DNA of 64,000 nucleotides from Rhytidiadelphus loreus (Eukaryota > Streptophyta > Bryopsida > Hypnales > Hylocomiaceae): positions 79,416,981 through 79,480,980 of the forward strand of contig OX344762.1 in assembly GCA_947034895.1 (NCBI GenBank). The letters run 5' to 3'. The notes under the pieces are model-generated. The model saw only the letters and a program-made list of their open reading frames with translations. It had not been told where the DNA came from and ran no database searches. Shown piece by piece: positions 40,333-50,718 of this stretch. Every line of letters starts with the position of its first letter. Within the stretch, counting starts at the first letter, position 1. A program made the translations under genes and the position numbers.

Positions 40333-42755
40333 CATGCCACCATCGTTGAGTGAGACATTACGTTTGGTGCCTCGTGATACAGAGCGTTGGTATTGGGAGC
40401 CCTCGTCATTAGTGGCAGAGGGCGCAATTTATTACTTACCCTTCTTTCCTTTCATCTGCTTAGCCGTAGATGCCTCCCCGGTTCCTGCAAGTTTTAAAAT
40501 CTTTTTAGCAATTCTCTCCTTTGCCTTCTCCACAACCTCTGAATTCTTCAACGCTATCTTCTTGTCTGTTTCCTCTCTCTTCTTCATAGCCCTTGCTTTT
40601 GCATCATCATCAAGGCTGGCAAATTCATCAACGTCTACTACAACCACCTGAGAATCAATGGATTGTTTCAGTTGCACCTACGGAAGTGGCGTGAATTCTG
40701 GTGGACAATCCAAAAACCAAGCACCAGACTTCAAATGCGAACTTGTCCACCACTTGAACTGTGAAGCAGAGAACATGAAGGAGCTCATATCGGAAGTAAC
40801 TACAAAAAAAATGTAGTCAATTACAAAAAGAAATTGAATTTTTAGATTCAAGATAACTTCAATCATCAATGGCGAGTGGAGATCTGAAATTGAATTTATA
40901 CCGATAGATCACAAGTTTGACAACTAGATCGCTGTTCTTGCATTTTTTGAAGTCATCCGACTTCCTAAAACGTCTTGCCCCCTAAAATTTGTCAAGAACG
41001 CTTTGTCCCACACTCTAATTCTCCATCCTTCAATGTAATCTCCAAAACTCTCCGGCTCTTTGGGAGAATCCATAGACAATGCCAATTGGTCTTTCTTGAC
41101 AATGTCATCAAACATTTATAGCCCTGTGTCTTCAATCTGCGCAAATGATAGACAACAATTATCTTCTAATAAAATATTGGCAAAGAAGATTTTAAATATA
41201 ATGCACAAAATCAAATACCAAAAAAGTTCATAAGATTCTAAATAAATGAAGAACACATACCCCTACATACCAGCAAGCCTTCGTCAAGAACGACCTTAAA
41301 TCATTCTCACCAATTGGCTTAAGAGAAAACCTTCTTGCCTCTCGCGTTTGAATAGAAGAATTCCACCATCGCAGCTACTTCACCTTGTGCTCACTCTTCA
41401 TATTGCAAGTAGAAATCATCTGTAACTTGTCTATAGTCATTTTAGGAGATATGTTTGAGCTCCAATGACGCTCAATTTGTACCTGAAAACCCTTATATTA
41501 GAACGATTCCAGAAATACCAAACCAATAAAATAAGGGCAATCATTTACAATATGTTCATACCTCTCTAAGCCACTCACTCCGAAGATTAGGATTTGCAAC
41601 CACCGTTAATTTGCCTAGTTTTTGGATCAATTTAGAGGTTTGTTCTTTAGTACCCAATCGCATAGCAGCCAAAATTCCTTCTTCTGAGTGATCCTCTTTT
41701 GCTGTCACTTCCTTGTACTTCCTAACTGCCATATCTGTTGTAGCCGCAATCTCGTACTGCACAATTCCTTGAGAATCAGCATTGTCATCAAAGGACACAA
41801 AAGAATATTAAAACAAAATGCATTGGGACAACGGAGTTTCTTACCCGAAAAATAAATGAAGTGAACACCTCTAATGACATTGTGTACCAACTCTTTCGTG
41901 TGTTTTGTTGGCACTGTGTCATCTTGTAAGTACTCAAGTGCTCGACAAACTTCTCTAGAGGTAGAATTCTGTACTTTTGGACATAATATAGCGTGTGCAC
42001 GAGACTGGTTTTAATAAACAAATTCTCTGTATGCCTTCAAGAAAAAACCCAGGGGATTAATACAAGTGAACATGGCATATGAATAATTGAAATACACTAA
42101 TACAATACAATTGGAAGCACGTACTTGTTAATATCATGCATAGCATGTATGACTTCCCCAATTTTGCCTTTAGTCTCCAGAATTATAGAGTGCACAGAAA
42201 TGTGCCACTCTTTGTCACAGGAATGGTGTTTTGAAATGTAAGAGGACCACGCAAGTAGCCTGTGGTTACCGTCGCACACAAAAAACTTTAATCCCTGATA
42301 GTTGCACAACTCTAGTGTTGCGCTGAGTTTGGCATTGAATTCGTCATTCTCAGCATTCCATATAGGTTTCCAAGCGTCCTTGTCGGCATCAGACACCTCC
42401 TCTGTTTCTCCTTACTCATTTGTAACAGATACATAAAACACGGAAGATCCATCTCTGTAACCGTGCACGAATTCTTCTCCCAGTCTCATGAGATCATATT
42501 GCAGATCTGGATGGACCATCGACATTTGGGCAAGTCAGCAAAGAGGAATTCTCAAACAAGAAATTGAGTTTGGTTTTAATCTTAGTGCGTCAATGGATGC
42601 CACAAAATTTACTTTATAGGATATTTAGAAAGCGTCCTCAGAGGTAAATTCAATATTGGACTTCTCCAATTCATCTTCAGAAATGGCATCATCTTCATTG
42701 TCATCTCCGCTGTCGGGTAGAGAGGCCTTGCCTTGGGAAAACGTAGAGTTCTTGG

Positions 42756-44150
42756 CTGCAACTAGAATTGGTTCAAAATACGAAGGATCCCAAAATCAAA
42801 TATACCCATAAAAATGCTCAGATAAACCCCATAATTTGCCTCATAATCATACTCATATAACCCCCATCATGAACCATAAAGACCTAAAAAAGTATCACAT
42901 GTCTATACAAAAGTGGTGTAAGTTGTGCATAAACCGCACAAAGTCCTCCAAAAGTGTACCCTACACTAATATGAGTGCCAAATCCTCTTCAAAAGTTCAA
43001 ATTGAGATTATGATATTTCTCTGGAAAGATATCACAAAAAACTACATCACCTCTAAATTTCAACTCAAAATCTCATACTATCCGATTTTATAGTCGGTGA
43101 AAGTTTACTCTCTTCAACTCAAAGGCAGCTCATTACTACTTCACTTCCAAGACTATAACTCTCACATACTAACTTTAAACTAAATATATAATATTTCATT
43201 GGAAAGCTAACACAAATATCTACAATCCCTCAAAGTTTCACTTGAAACTAAGATACTTTCCGACTTTTATAGCCGTTACAAGTTCACCCTCTCTAATTCA
43301 AAAGGCAGCTCTTCATTACTTCACCTTCAAGCCCATAACTTTTTGCATACTAACTCCAAACCAAGAGAATGATAGCTTTCTGGAAAGCTAACAACTCAAT
43401 AAACAACCGTGACAAATCTCAAAAGCAACAACCTCCTAATTAGATACATATGAGCTCTCAAAAATTCTACCCTCAAACTTCATGATGAATTTCCCTCTTT
43501 CACTCCATTAAGCATAACTTTCACACAAAAACTCCAATTTGAGAGAGTGATAGGTTTTCGAAATCACCAAAAGAAGATGAACATTCTCCTAAAATTTTAT
43601 AGCCAAAATCTCCATGTACAAAGTTCAATCCTCCTTTAAACTCACAGCTCTCCTAAACTAACTTGGAGGTGGAAGAAGAAGAGCCTCCACTTCATCCGAC
43701 ACCTCAACTTCCATGCCATCCACCTAAGCAAGTGAATTTTGGCCTCTAAAATGTCACATAGAATATCTTTCATCCATTGGCCATCCCTTTATCTCCATAA
43801 CTCTATCCTTATCCCCTACGTGGACTTCTAATCCATTTAAAATCAAACAAAAGGTAAAACAAGCTTCACCTTTCGTTTTTAATAATTCTAACCAAACAAA
43901 ATAAAGCTTCAAAACATCTCTAAGTATAAGAATATAAGAACTAGGATTAAATAGTTGTCTAACAGAGGTAAAAAAAATTAGAGTTCAAGAAGATCATCAC
44001 TCCAAATGTCTCTTGAAACTCCAGTGAAAAAAAACCCTCCCCATTGACACACAATTATGGATTTCATATAGTATATACATATACGATGCAACACCGCAAA
44101 CTCTGTCTCCCACTTGAGATTGAAGTTGATTCAAAACAACGACAGTCTTC
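42756..44150. other. Upstream flank of the methyltransferase-like gene, no clear exon
   Basis: AT-rich sequence with diverged internal repeats: blocks resembling AACTCAAAGGCAGCTC, CTTCAAGCCCATAACTTT and TGGAAAGCTAACA recur at about 43100-43180, 43200-43290 and 43300-43400, roughly every 130 bp. Any exon between 42755 and 48286 on the minus strand is not obvious here. Confidence 0.4.
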
Positions 44151-44159
44151 TGCAACAAC

Positions 44160-44940
44160 ATCATTGTTAGATCCCTGAGAAATCGTGAACTCCCCCCTAG
44201 ACCGGCACCCCATCAAGCTTCCCCTTGGCCCCAAAGGCTTCTCCAGGGAGCCCACCCCAACAACAAATACAAAGACCAAGACAGACAGCCAATCCCCCAT
44301 CCCCGAGAAATCAAGCTTCACCTCCCAAACCGGCACCCCATCAAGCTTCCCCTCGACCCCAAGGGCTTCCCTAGGGAGCCCACCCCAGCAGCTAATAGAA
44401 GGACCAAGACATGCAGCAAATCCCCCAACCTCGAGAAATCTCCAACCCACCTTGACACCAACACCCCATCAAGCTTCCCCTCGGCCTGAGGGCTTCCCCG
44501 AGGAGCCCACCCTAGCAGCTAATAGAAAGAACAAGACAGACAACAAATCCTCCAACCCTGAGAAATCTCCAACCTACCCTAACACCGACACCTCATCAAG
44601 CTTCCCCTTGACCCTGAGGGCTTCCCCGGGGAGTCCACCCCAACAACAAATCCCCCAACCATGATAAACCAAGCATCTCTTCCCAGACCGGCACCCCATC
44701 AAGCTTTCCCTCAGCCTCGAGGGCTTCTTGAGGAGCCCACCCCAGTAGCTAATAGAAGGACCAAGAGAGACAACAAATCCTCCAACCTCGATAAATCTCC
44801 AACCCACCCCGAAACTGGCACTCCATCAAGCTTCCCCTCGGCCCTGAAGGCTTCTTCGGGGAGCCCACTCCAACAGCAAAAACAAGGACCCTAAACCAAC
44901 AGTCATTCTCCAACCCCAATGAAATCGCGAATGCCCCCGA
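44160..44940. repeat. GC-rich minisatellite, period about 128 bp, six units
   Basis: The block ACCGGCACCCCATCAAGCTT recurs at about 44201, 44329, 44457, 44584, 44687 and 44814, each followed by CCCCTCGGCC, AGGGCTTCC, GAGCCCACCCCA and AGAAATCTCCAACCCACC. Spacing is 127-129 bp except one 103-bp unit. The period is not a multiple of three, so the frames over it drift and are not genes. It is strikingly GC-rich against its surroundings. Confidence 0.85.
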
Positions 44941-45589
44941 CACCTGAGCCCCTTCTTCTATACAACTTGAAATGGATTTTTGATCTTACAGTATTTGATG
45001 CTTGGACGTCCTCGGCGGTTGCATCCCCACTAGTGTTGACAAGGCTTCATTGCACATCTCCTTCAGTTTGTTGGTTTCCCGCTACCGTACTTCTAGTGGC
45101 AGGTCTCCTCCCTATGGACTTTACCTTCTAAAAGCATGACACCGAGTTCAATGGAAGGTAGGTTAGTCAAGATAGAGGCAAAGAACGTGGAAGGGTCAAA
45201 TCATAGGAGAGTAAAGAGAAGGGAAGATGTACGAGATGAAGAGAGACACCAAATTGGCCAACATGTGGAGGGCGAGACAATGAATCAGGGGAGAGTATCA
45301 CTACAACAAAAGTAGTGTTTTATAACTGCAAAATATGAATGCATTGAGTCGTAAAATCAAAAAATATAACTCACGTAGAAATCACTGTAGATGACTCGGA
45401 ATATGACTGACTATAGTCATTTAGAAGAAGTCACTTCAGACATCAGTCATATTGGCAATCATATAAGTTGAGGGGTATAAACAGCCATAATTAGCCATAG
45501 TATGTCAACAAGGCGTATATTTTGACTATCTTTGACTTTTTCTTGAGCTGCCCGAATAAATGAAAAAATCCTACATGAAATATGACTAC

Positions 45590-45920
45590 GTTGAGTCATA
45601 TTTTTTGATGACGTGGAATATGACTGAGGTGAGTCATATTTTTTGTTACTGTGGAATATGACTGCATTCACTCATATTTTTTGATGACATGGAATATGAC
45701 TGCGGTGAGTCATATTTTTTGTTATTATGGAATATGATTGTGGTGAGTCATATTTTTTGTTGATGTAGAATATGACTGCGGTGAGTTATATTTTTTGTTG
45801 ATGTGGAATATGACTACAGTGAGTTATATTTTTTTGTTGATGTAGAATATGACTCTCTTGAGTTATATTTTTTAACGATGTGGAGTATGACTCTCATGAG
45901 TCATATTCTCGATTGGCATG
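45590..45920. repeat. Tandem array in the CACTA element, about 45-bp units
   Basis: Seven or so diverged copies of a unit combining TGGAATATGACTG, GTGAGTCATATTTTTTG and TTGATG. The repeated TGACT/AGTCA cores match the subterminal motifs of all three CACTA elements, so they may be transposase-binding repeats. Confidence 0.75.
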
Positions 45921-47226
45921 GTAGTTCACATGGATGTCATTGATAATTTTATGATTGATTGCAATCATGTTTTGGGAAGCATAGTCATATTTTGGTGTAC
46001 ATAACTATGAGTATTATATGACTATATGTAGTCATATTTGGACCAATATATATTATAAAATATAACTCAAGCAAGTGATATTCCAGATGATTCACAATCA
46101 TGTTTCTTAGATTTGTTTGTGCTATTTGTGATTGAGGTGATTGAGGTTCAAAATAGCTTCAATTACAAACTACAATCATGTTTTCCATACATTGCAATCA
46201 TACATTAAAATGATTTAACAATTGAATAAAAGATTTCATGTAGTTAAAAACAAATACACATGATTTTAAAAATATACAAGAAACAATTATATTGGAGAGG
46301 GAATATATAAGAAGGAATGTGACTCCTTTCAATGACATTTATAATTTATTAGTCATAAATACAAAATATGTATATCACAATGAATTATTTACACAAGTCA
46401 ATAGAGACTATATTTCTTACAATAATATAAAGTGAGTTGCAAGTAGCCTCCAATGACTTTGTTCTAATTTTGTTGCCTACATATACAATTAAAGAAATAG
46501 GAGGTTAATTTTTAATGAACATACAACAAAGCTCAATCTTCAAAAGTTTACAACAATAGAAAATATGTAATACAAATTTAGGGTAAGAAAAAAAACAATG
46601 GTGATGCAAGGAACAAGAAGAAAAAAGGCACCAAGTGCTAAAAGATAACAACAAATACAAATTTAGATGCACAAGAAACAACAACAAAAAGTTAAGATGC
46701 AACAAAAAGAAACAAGAAACAAAAAGAGAGAACAAAAAGTAAGAAATAAGAAATAAGAAGAAGAAAGAATTAAGATGCAAGAAGAAAAAAATAAGAAGCA
46801 AGAGTGAAGATGCAACAAAAGACAACTTTAAGAAGTAAGAGTAACTCAAGATGCAACAAAAGATAACAACTAAGAAGTAAGAATGAATTTAAGATGCAAC
46901 AAAACACAACAAGTAAGAAACAAGAGTGAACTCAAGATGCAACAAAACACAATAATTAAGAAACAATAGTGAACTCAAAATGCAACAAAACACAACAACT
47001 AAGAAACAAGAGTGAACTCAAAATGCAACAAAATACAATTAAGAAACAAGAGTAAAGATACAACAAAACACAACAACTAAGAAGCAAGAGTGAAGATGCA
47101 ATAAAAATAACAACTAAGAAGCAAGAATAAAGATGTAACAAAAAACAACTTAGAAGTAAAAAAGAAGAAGCAACAATAGGTAAGAACTAAGAGACAACAA
47201 AAGGTAAGGAAGAAGAATCAAAAGAA

Positions 47227-47350
47227 GTAGTGGCTAGGGTTTGAAAACCCTAAAAAAATGACGGTTAGGGTTTCAAAATCCTAAAAAGTGGTGGCTAGAG
47301 TTTCAAAACCCTTAAAAAGTGGTGATTAGGTTTCAAAATTTTAAACAATG
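47227..47350. repeat. Four units with telo-box-like AGGGTTT/AAACCCT
   Basis: Units such as GGCTAGGGTTTGAAAACCCT recur about every 37 bp. Each is a short palindrome around the plant telo-box heptamer, and the last units are diverged. There are too few exact heptamers for an interstitial telomere tract. Confidence 0.6.
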
Positions 47351-48285
47351 GCTTGTCTATATTTTTTTGATTGCCCATGTTCTTTTTAGATTGCCCAAAA
47401 ACAAAAAAAATGTTACTACCATGAAAATATGACTCATAATATAACTCAATGTTTTCAAACGAGTTCCTTATTGTTCCCTATGAAATACTTTGATGTTTCC
47501 AACGGATGTAAAATATACGTCCGTGAAGTACAAGGCCCAAAAATTACTAGCAATCATATTTTGCAGTCATATTTCTCCCCAAGGTATTGACTTCCAAGAA
47601 TATTACTGCGAGTAGTCACCAATCATCCTCAGTCATATTTTTGCAGTCATAAAACACTGCCGTTGTTGTAGTGTATGGTGGATATGGTTGCTGTGTAGAT
47701 GTCAGCAAGGGAAAAGGACCGGGGGAATGGCTCGGATTGAAGCATCTTCTGTTGTCATTGGAGAGCTTGTGAATGAGAACGGGGTACCAGGATGCGGTCT
47801 CCAACATCAGGTGGAAGGAGGGAGGTCAATAAGAAGATGGCATCACGGGGAAGGGGGAAGGGGAAGGGGGAAGGGGAATTGATGAAGGGAGAATGGGATT
47901 GAATGATTAGTGAAGGCTAGTGGATGAAGGGGGAAGGGAAATAGAAGAAGTGGGATGGAAACTAGAGGAAAGTGGAAGTAGGATGGTAGAAAGGTGGATG
48001 TGAAATGATGGAGTCTTAGATTTCAAACCTCCTAAAAATCGATATACGATTATACTCACGTCATATTTAATTCATAAGATGAATAGTCAAATTCCTACAT
48101 AATATATTACACTCTAATTGTCCACGTAGTGTCACATTGCAACCCTACTAAAATTTCACACGTACACATTCAATATTGTAGAAGATATTCGACACTAAAC
48201 CGAATGTTTCACTGAACTCTATTAACATTGTTTATAGGTGTATTGAGGATCTCGCTTAATACCAAGCAAACTTGAAATACCTTAC

Positions 48286-48582
48286 CTTGCACTCACTTGC
48301 TCTTGTGTTGGATGTCACTTTATTTCCGCAATGTGTAATCGGTTGAATCTCAATACTTGGTCCTTTTAGGGAATTTCCTCATATTTCCTCATCAATGGTC
48401 TCATTTTCATCGAAATATATGGTGCAAGATCCTCTTGGACATGGCGTGCTCTTTATTGCGACTATCCTACCTCTACTCCTATACCTTCTCAACTCCTTTG
48501 GCGATGAGTAAAACAGTTTGTCTCTCTTCCTCCTCTTCTTGAAACTAATATGTGGCACCCTCTCGATAATACTTATTGCAGC
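48286..48582 (-). pseudogene. Candidate upstream exon with basic NLS-like stretch, one in-frame TGA
   Basis: The exon opens after a TGCAG acceptor and closes at an AAG|GTAAGG donor, 99 codons in phase 0. It encodes a basic run, FKKRRKRDKLFYSSPKELRR, then an acidic FDENETIDEEI, then one TGA, then GNSLKGPSIEIQPI and further coding-like sequence. The decay is like that of the gene at 36.2-42.8 kb: an otherwise open frame broken by a nonsense codon. Same strand, same transposable element and correct order make it a plausible 5' exon of that gene, with linking exons unseen because the region between holds a CACTA element and a minisatellite. It could also be a separate gene. Confidence 0.4.
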
Positions 48583-49155
48583 CTGCATGAGACTAATTGA
48601 ACATATACAAGATGCATAAAGGTAGCCTATTTGTGTCTATGCTATTCTCAAAGTGTATGTTCTAATGTGAAGGTCACATGAACTCACCAAGACAACTTCT
48701 ACTGTGTTCACTATAATTGTACAAAATGCCCACTAGTTTTGTATTGTGAGATCACTAATTGTACTTATTATTGCAATTAAAGTATGCAATAATACGACGC
48801 CAAGGATGTAAATCCTAGCATCTTATTTCTAACAGGTCATCACCGTTACATATTCCACTATGGCTAAGGCCTCATGACGGTCCACCTATAGCCCCTTCTT
48901 TCATTGCCCTCTGTCAATGCCTTCATTTGTACAATCCCTTTGGGGTGCTACTTAAATTTCATAATTTTCAAAATTGTTATGATTTTAAGTCATCTAGATA
49001 GTTATGGGGGCCTGACCCATTAACTACTTGAATGTTCTAGACCCCTTTTCTCATTATATGTTCTTCTGTACTTCTGCCTCTAATATTTAATCATTAGAAA
49101 TTAATACCTAATCTTTACCTAATCTTTATGTGCCTCAAATCTTAAAAAAGAATGG

Positions 49156-49810
49156 ATGTTCCAGCTATTGTGCTTTGATGAGATTTATGATGTCCTTTTG
49201 AAATCTCCCTATGAGCGGCGATTCAGGATGTACAAAAATGGGGCCACTGACAACGTTGCATTAATTGTCATCATCTATGTACACTTCATGAACGAAATTT
49301 TATATCTGTTTAGAGGTCCATTGGATGCTTATAAATTATATACATCAGAACCTCCTCTAGTCACTGAGTATCAAACCCCCGGTTGGTTACAATCATCATA
49401 TTCTTTTTGATAGATATTGTGTTTAACAGTTTAGGGTGTGAATAGCTTCCATTTGAGTAGATGGCCATGAGATTCCACTTGTTCTTCCTATAGGGGAAGA
49501 AGGGTACGCTATAGTGTCTTTACACCTACTTTACATCTGATTTGGTTTTGTGTAATCTAGTGTATATGTTGAAGAAGAGGTCATGTCCGATTCTGGGCAC
49601 ATGAAGGAGTACATCCACATCCTAAAGTTAGAACTTCAAGATGGTCATTTTTGGCACTTTTGTGAAGGGCGCTATAGAGCATATGGGTTGTCTTTTCTCA
49701 TAATGGGTGCTACCACTGAGATCATACCTTCATCAAGATATCAAGCGACAATCGTGAACATGTGTAGAAGACCAATTGCACTAGAGCGATTGGCATTTCT
49801 GATTTGGTGA
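49156..49810 (+). pseudogene. Two unidentified open frames, possible remnant of a second gene of the large element
   Basis: Frames 49156-49410 (84 codons) and 49583-49810 (75 codons) lie on the plus strand near the right terminus of the 14.6-kb element, opposite in direction to the methyltransferase-like gene. Their composition (LCFDEIYDVLLKSPYERRFR; ILKLELQDGHFWHFCEGRYR) looks more protein-like than random AT-rich frames. I recognise no domain, catalytic triad or zinc motif. A decayed transposase is one possibility, without positive evidence. Confidence 0.25.
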
Positions 49811-50268
49811 TTGTAGACTAAAATTAGAGATATAGCCTTAGGATTATCACCTTTTGTTTCAGCAAATATTGTCATCTGAAAACATACTTAATACAAACTA
49901 TTTTCAATCTCATTTTCAATTTCACTAAATTCCAAATCTTTGTCTCCCTAATGTGTACTCTACTATGTCCTAAAACATTGAAAAAAATTAAATTCATAGA
50001 TTCACTCAAAACTAGAATTACACGTCCCTAGTAATATGTCCGTTGCTGTCGCTACACTGTAATTGGTCCGCGGGTATGGGTCCATGGTAATAAACACCCT
50101 AATTACTAAAAATATAAAATTCAAGCAAAATTTAGAAATTATTATCTATTTTTCGGAAAAAAAATGGCCTTTTTAAAATATTTTTCCAATTCTTGAATTC
50201 ACTGCTCACATAATCCCAGCTCACTGCTCTTAGGCTTGTGCTCGCAGGCTCACAATCTAGCACCACTG

Positions 50269-50278
50269 TAGAACATAC
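50269..50278. repeat. Right 10-bp target-site duplication TAGAACATAC
   Basis: Identical to 35702-35711 on the other side of the large element. Confidence 0.85.
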
Positions 50279-50718
50279 TACCTTAATCCAAGCAGAGATA
50301 TTAATGCCAAGGGCATCACCATAGGGCTTGAAAAAACAACTTGAAAAGAGAATGATAAAGAAGAGGAGGGATGTGCCAAGTAATTGGCCACTAGTGAGCC
50401 AAGCGTTGTTTTTTTGCAAGCCATCTGACGCGCTTGAAAACACAACATTGTTTTCATGTCTAGGATGCCTACTCGCCTTGCAAACAAAATGACTTTTTCA
50501 CCCATAAACGATGCTAAGGAAGTTTTCCAGCCATGAATGACAAAGAATCTCTCCACATGAGACAGAAGTGCAACCATTCATTTTCCAAATCTTGTATGAA
50601 AAGGAAACGCCTTCTATAGTAGTTTGACTTCCTAAGAGTGCTTTTGCATTTTTTTTAAGCCAACATTTCACACTGTTCCAAAGCAGTTGATTTCCATGGC
50701 AACCAATTCATCATTTAA

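Larger units (their letters stand above)
36250..42755 (-). pseudogene. Decayed ParB-like + N4/N6 DNA-methyltransferase-like fusion gene
   Basis: Ten exons join in one frame: 42755-42125, 42034-41845, 41756-41562, 41482-41267, 41136-40902, 40799-40333 continuing at 38094-37954 across a CACTA insertion, 37863-37516, 37272-36996, 36882-36699 and 36520-36250. They give about 1,050 codons. In order: an acidic N-terminus; a ParB-like core with CDGNHRLLAW (about residues 160-169); a Lys/Glu-rich helical stretch; a methyltransferase-like region with DLIFEDMPEG (motif IV position, 711-720), then HDNGRLIIIYPLRA, then PWRGVQEKDP, and PNDVVLDCTAPTGASIRTCR (motif I position, about 892); and an acidic Ser-rich tail. 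The IV-before-I order is that of beta-class DNA methyltransferases. Thirteen in-frame stops disable it (42625, 42535, 42412, 41375, 41116, 40924, 40909, 40678, 40432, 40429, 37708, 37567 and 36848; first base on the + strand). The catalytic motifs are degenerate (DMPE for DPPY, TAPTG for FAGSG). The fold call is an inference from motifs. More 5' exons are expected. Confidence 0.7.
45299..47673. mobile_element. Non-autonomous CACTA element, 2,375 bp, TSD TAT
   Basis: The left end is CACTACAACAAAAGTAGTG and the inverted right end is CACTACAACAACGGCAGTG. Both continue TTTTAT(A/G)ACTGCAAAA. The 3-bp duplication is TAT (45296-45298 and 47674-47676). Inside are a tandem array with TGAGTCATATTTTTTG and GGAATATGACTG units of about 45 bp (45590-45920), an AAGAAGCAAGAGTGAAGATG-type array (46600-47200), and four about 37-bp units with AGGGTTT and AAACCCT (47230-47350). 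The frames over these arrays are repeat translations. No transposase. It shares array motifs with the CACTA element at 38.1-40.3 kb, so the two are related. Confidence 0.92.
35712..50268. mobile_element. 14.6-kb TIR transposable element with 10-bp TSD carrying a ParB/DNA-methyltransferase-like gene
   Basis: The left end begins CAGAGTTGCTATTTTGTGAG and continues as runs of GTGAGC-type units. The right end, read inward on the other strand, begins CAGTGGTGCTAGATTGTGAG and carries the same units. A perfect 10-bp duplication TAGAACATAC flanks both ends (35702-35711 and 50269-50278). The 1.2-kb element at 60619-61840 has the same termini and its own 10-bp duplication, which confirms the boundaries. 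A 9-11 bp duplication suggests the Mutator-like group, but I recognise no transposase. Inside lie a decayed ParB/methyltransferase-like gene, a 128-bp minisatellite and two later CACTA insertions. Without those the element would be about 9.9 kb. Confidence 0.85.

Noticed and set aside
36250..42755. Organellar gene needing U-to-C RNA editing
   Set aside because: The stops fit that pattern, but the gene has GT-AG introns, lies in a nuclear transposon and is interrupted by a CACTA element.
44064..44943. Pro-rich frames of up to 159 codons on both strands
   Set aside because: They cover the 128-bp minisatellite. The period is not a multiple of three, so no protein repeat is conserved.
46505..47141. 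Hydrophobic Leu/Phe/Cys-rich frames on the minus strand
   Set aside because: They translate the AAGAAGCAAGAG array of the CACTA element and are not membrane proteins.
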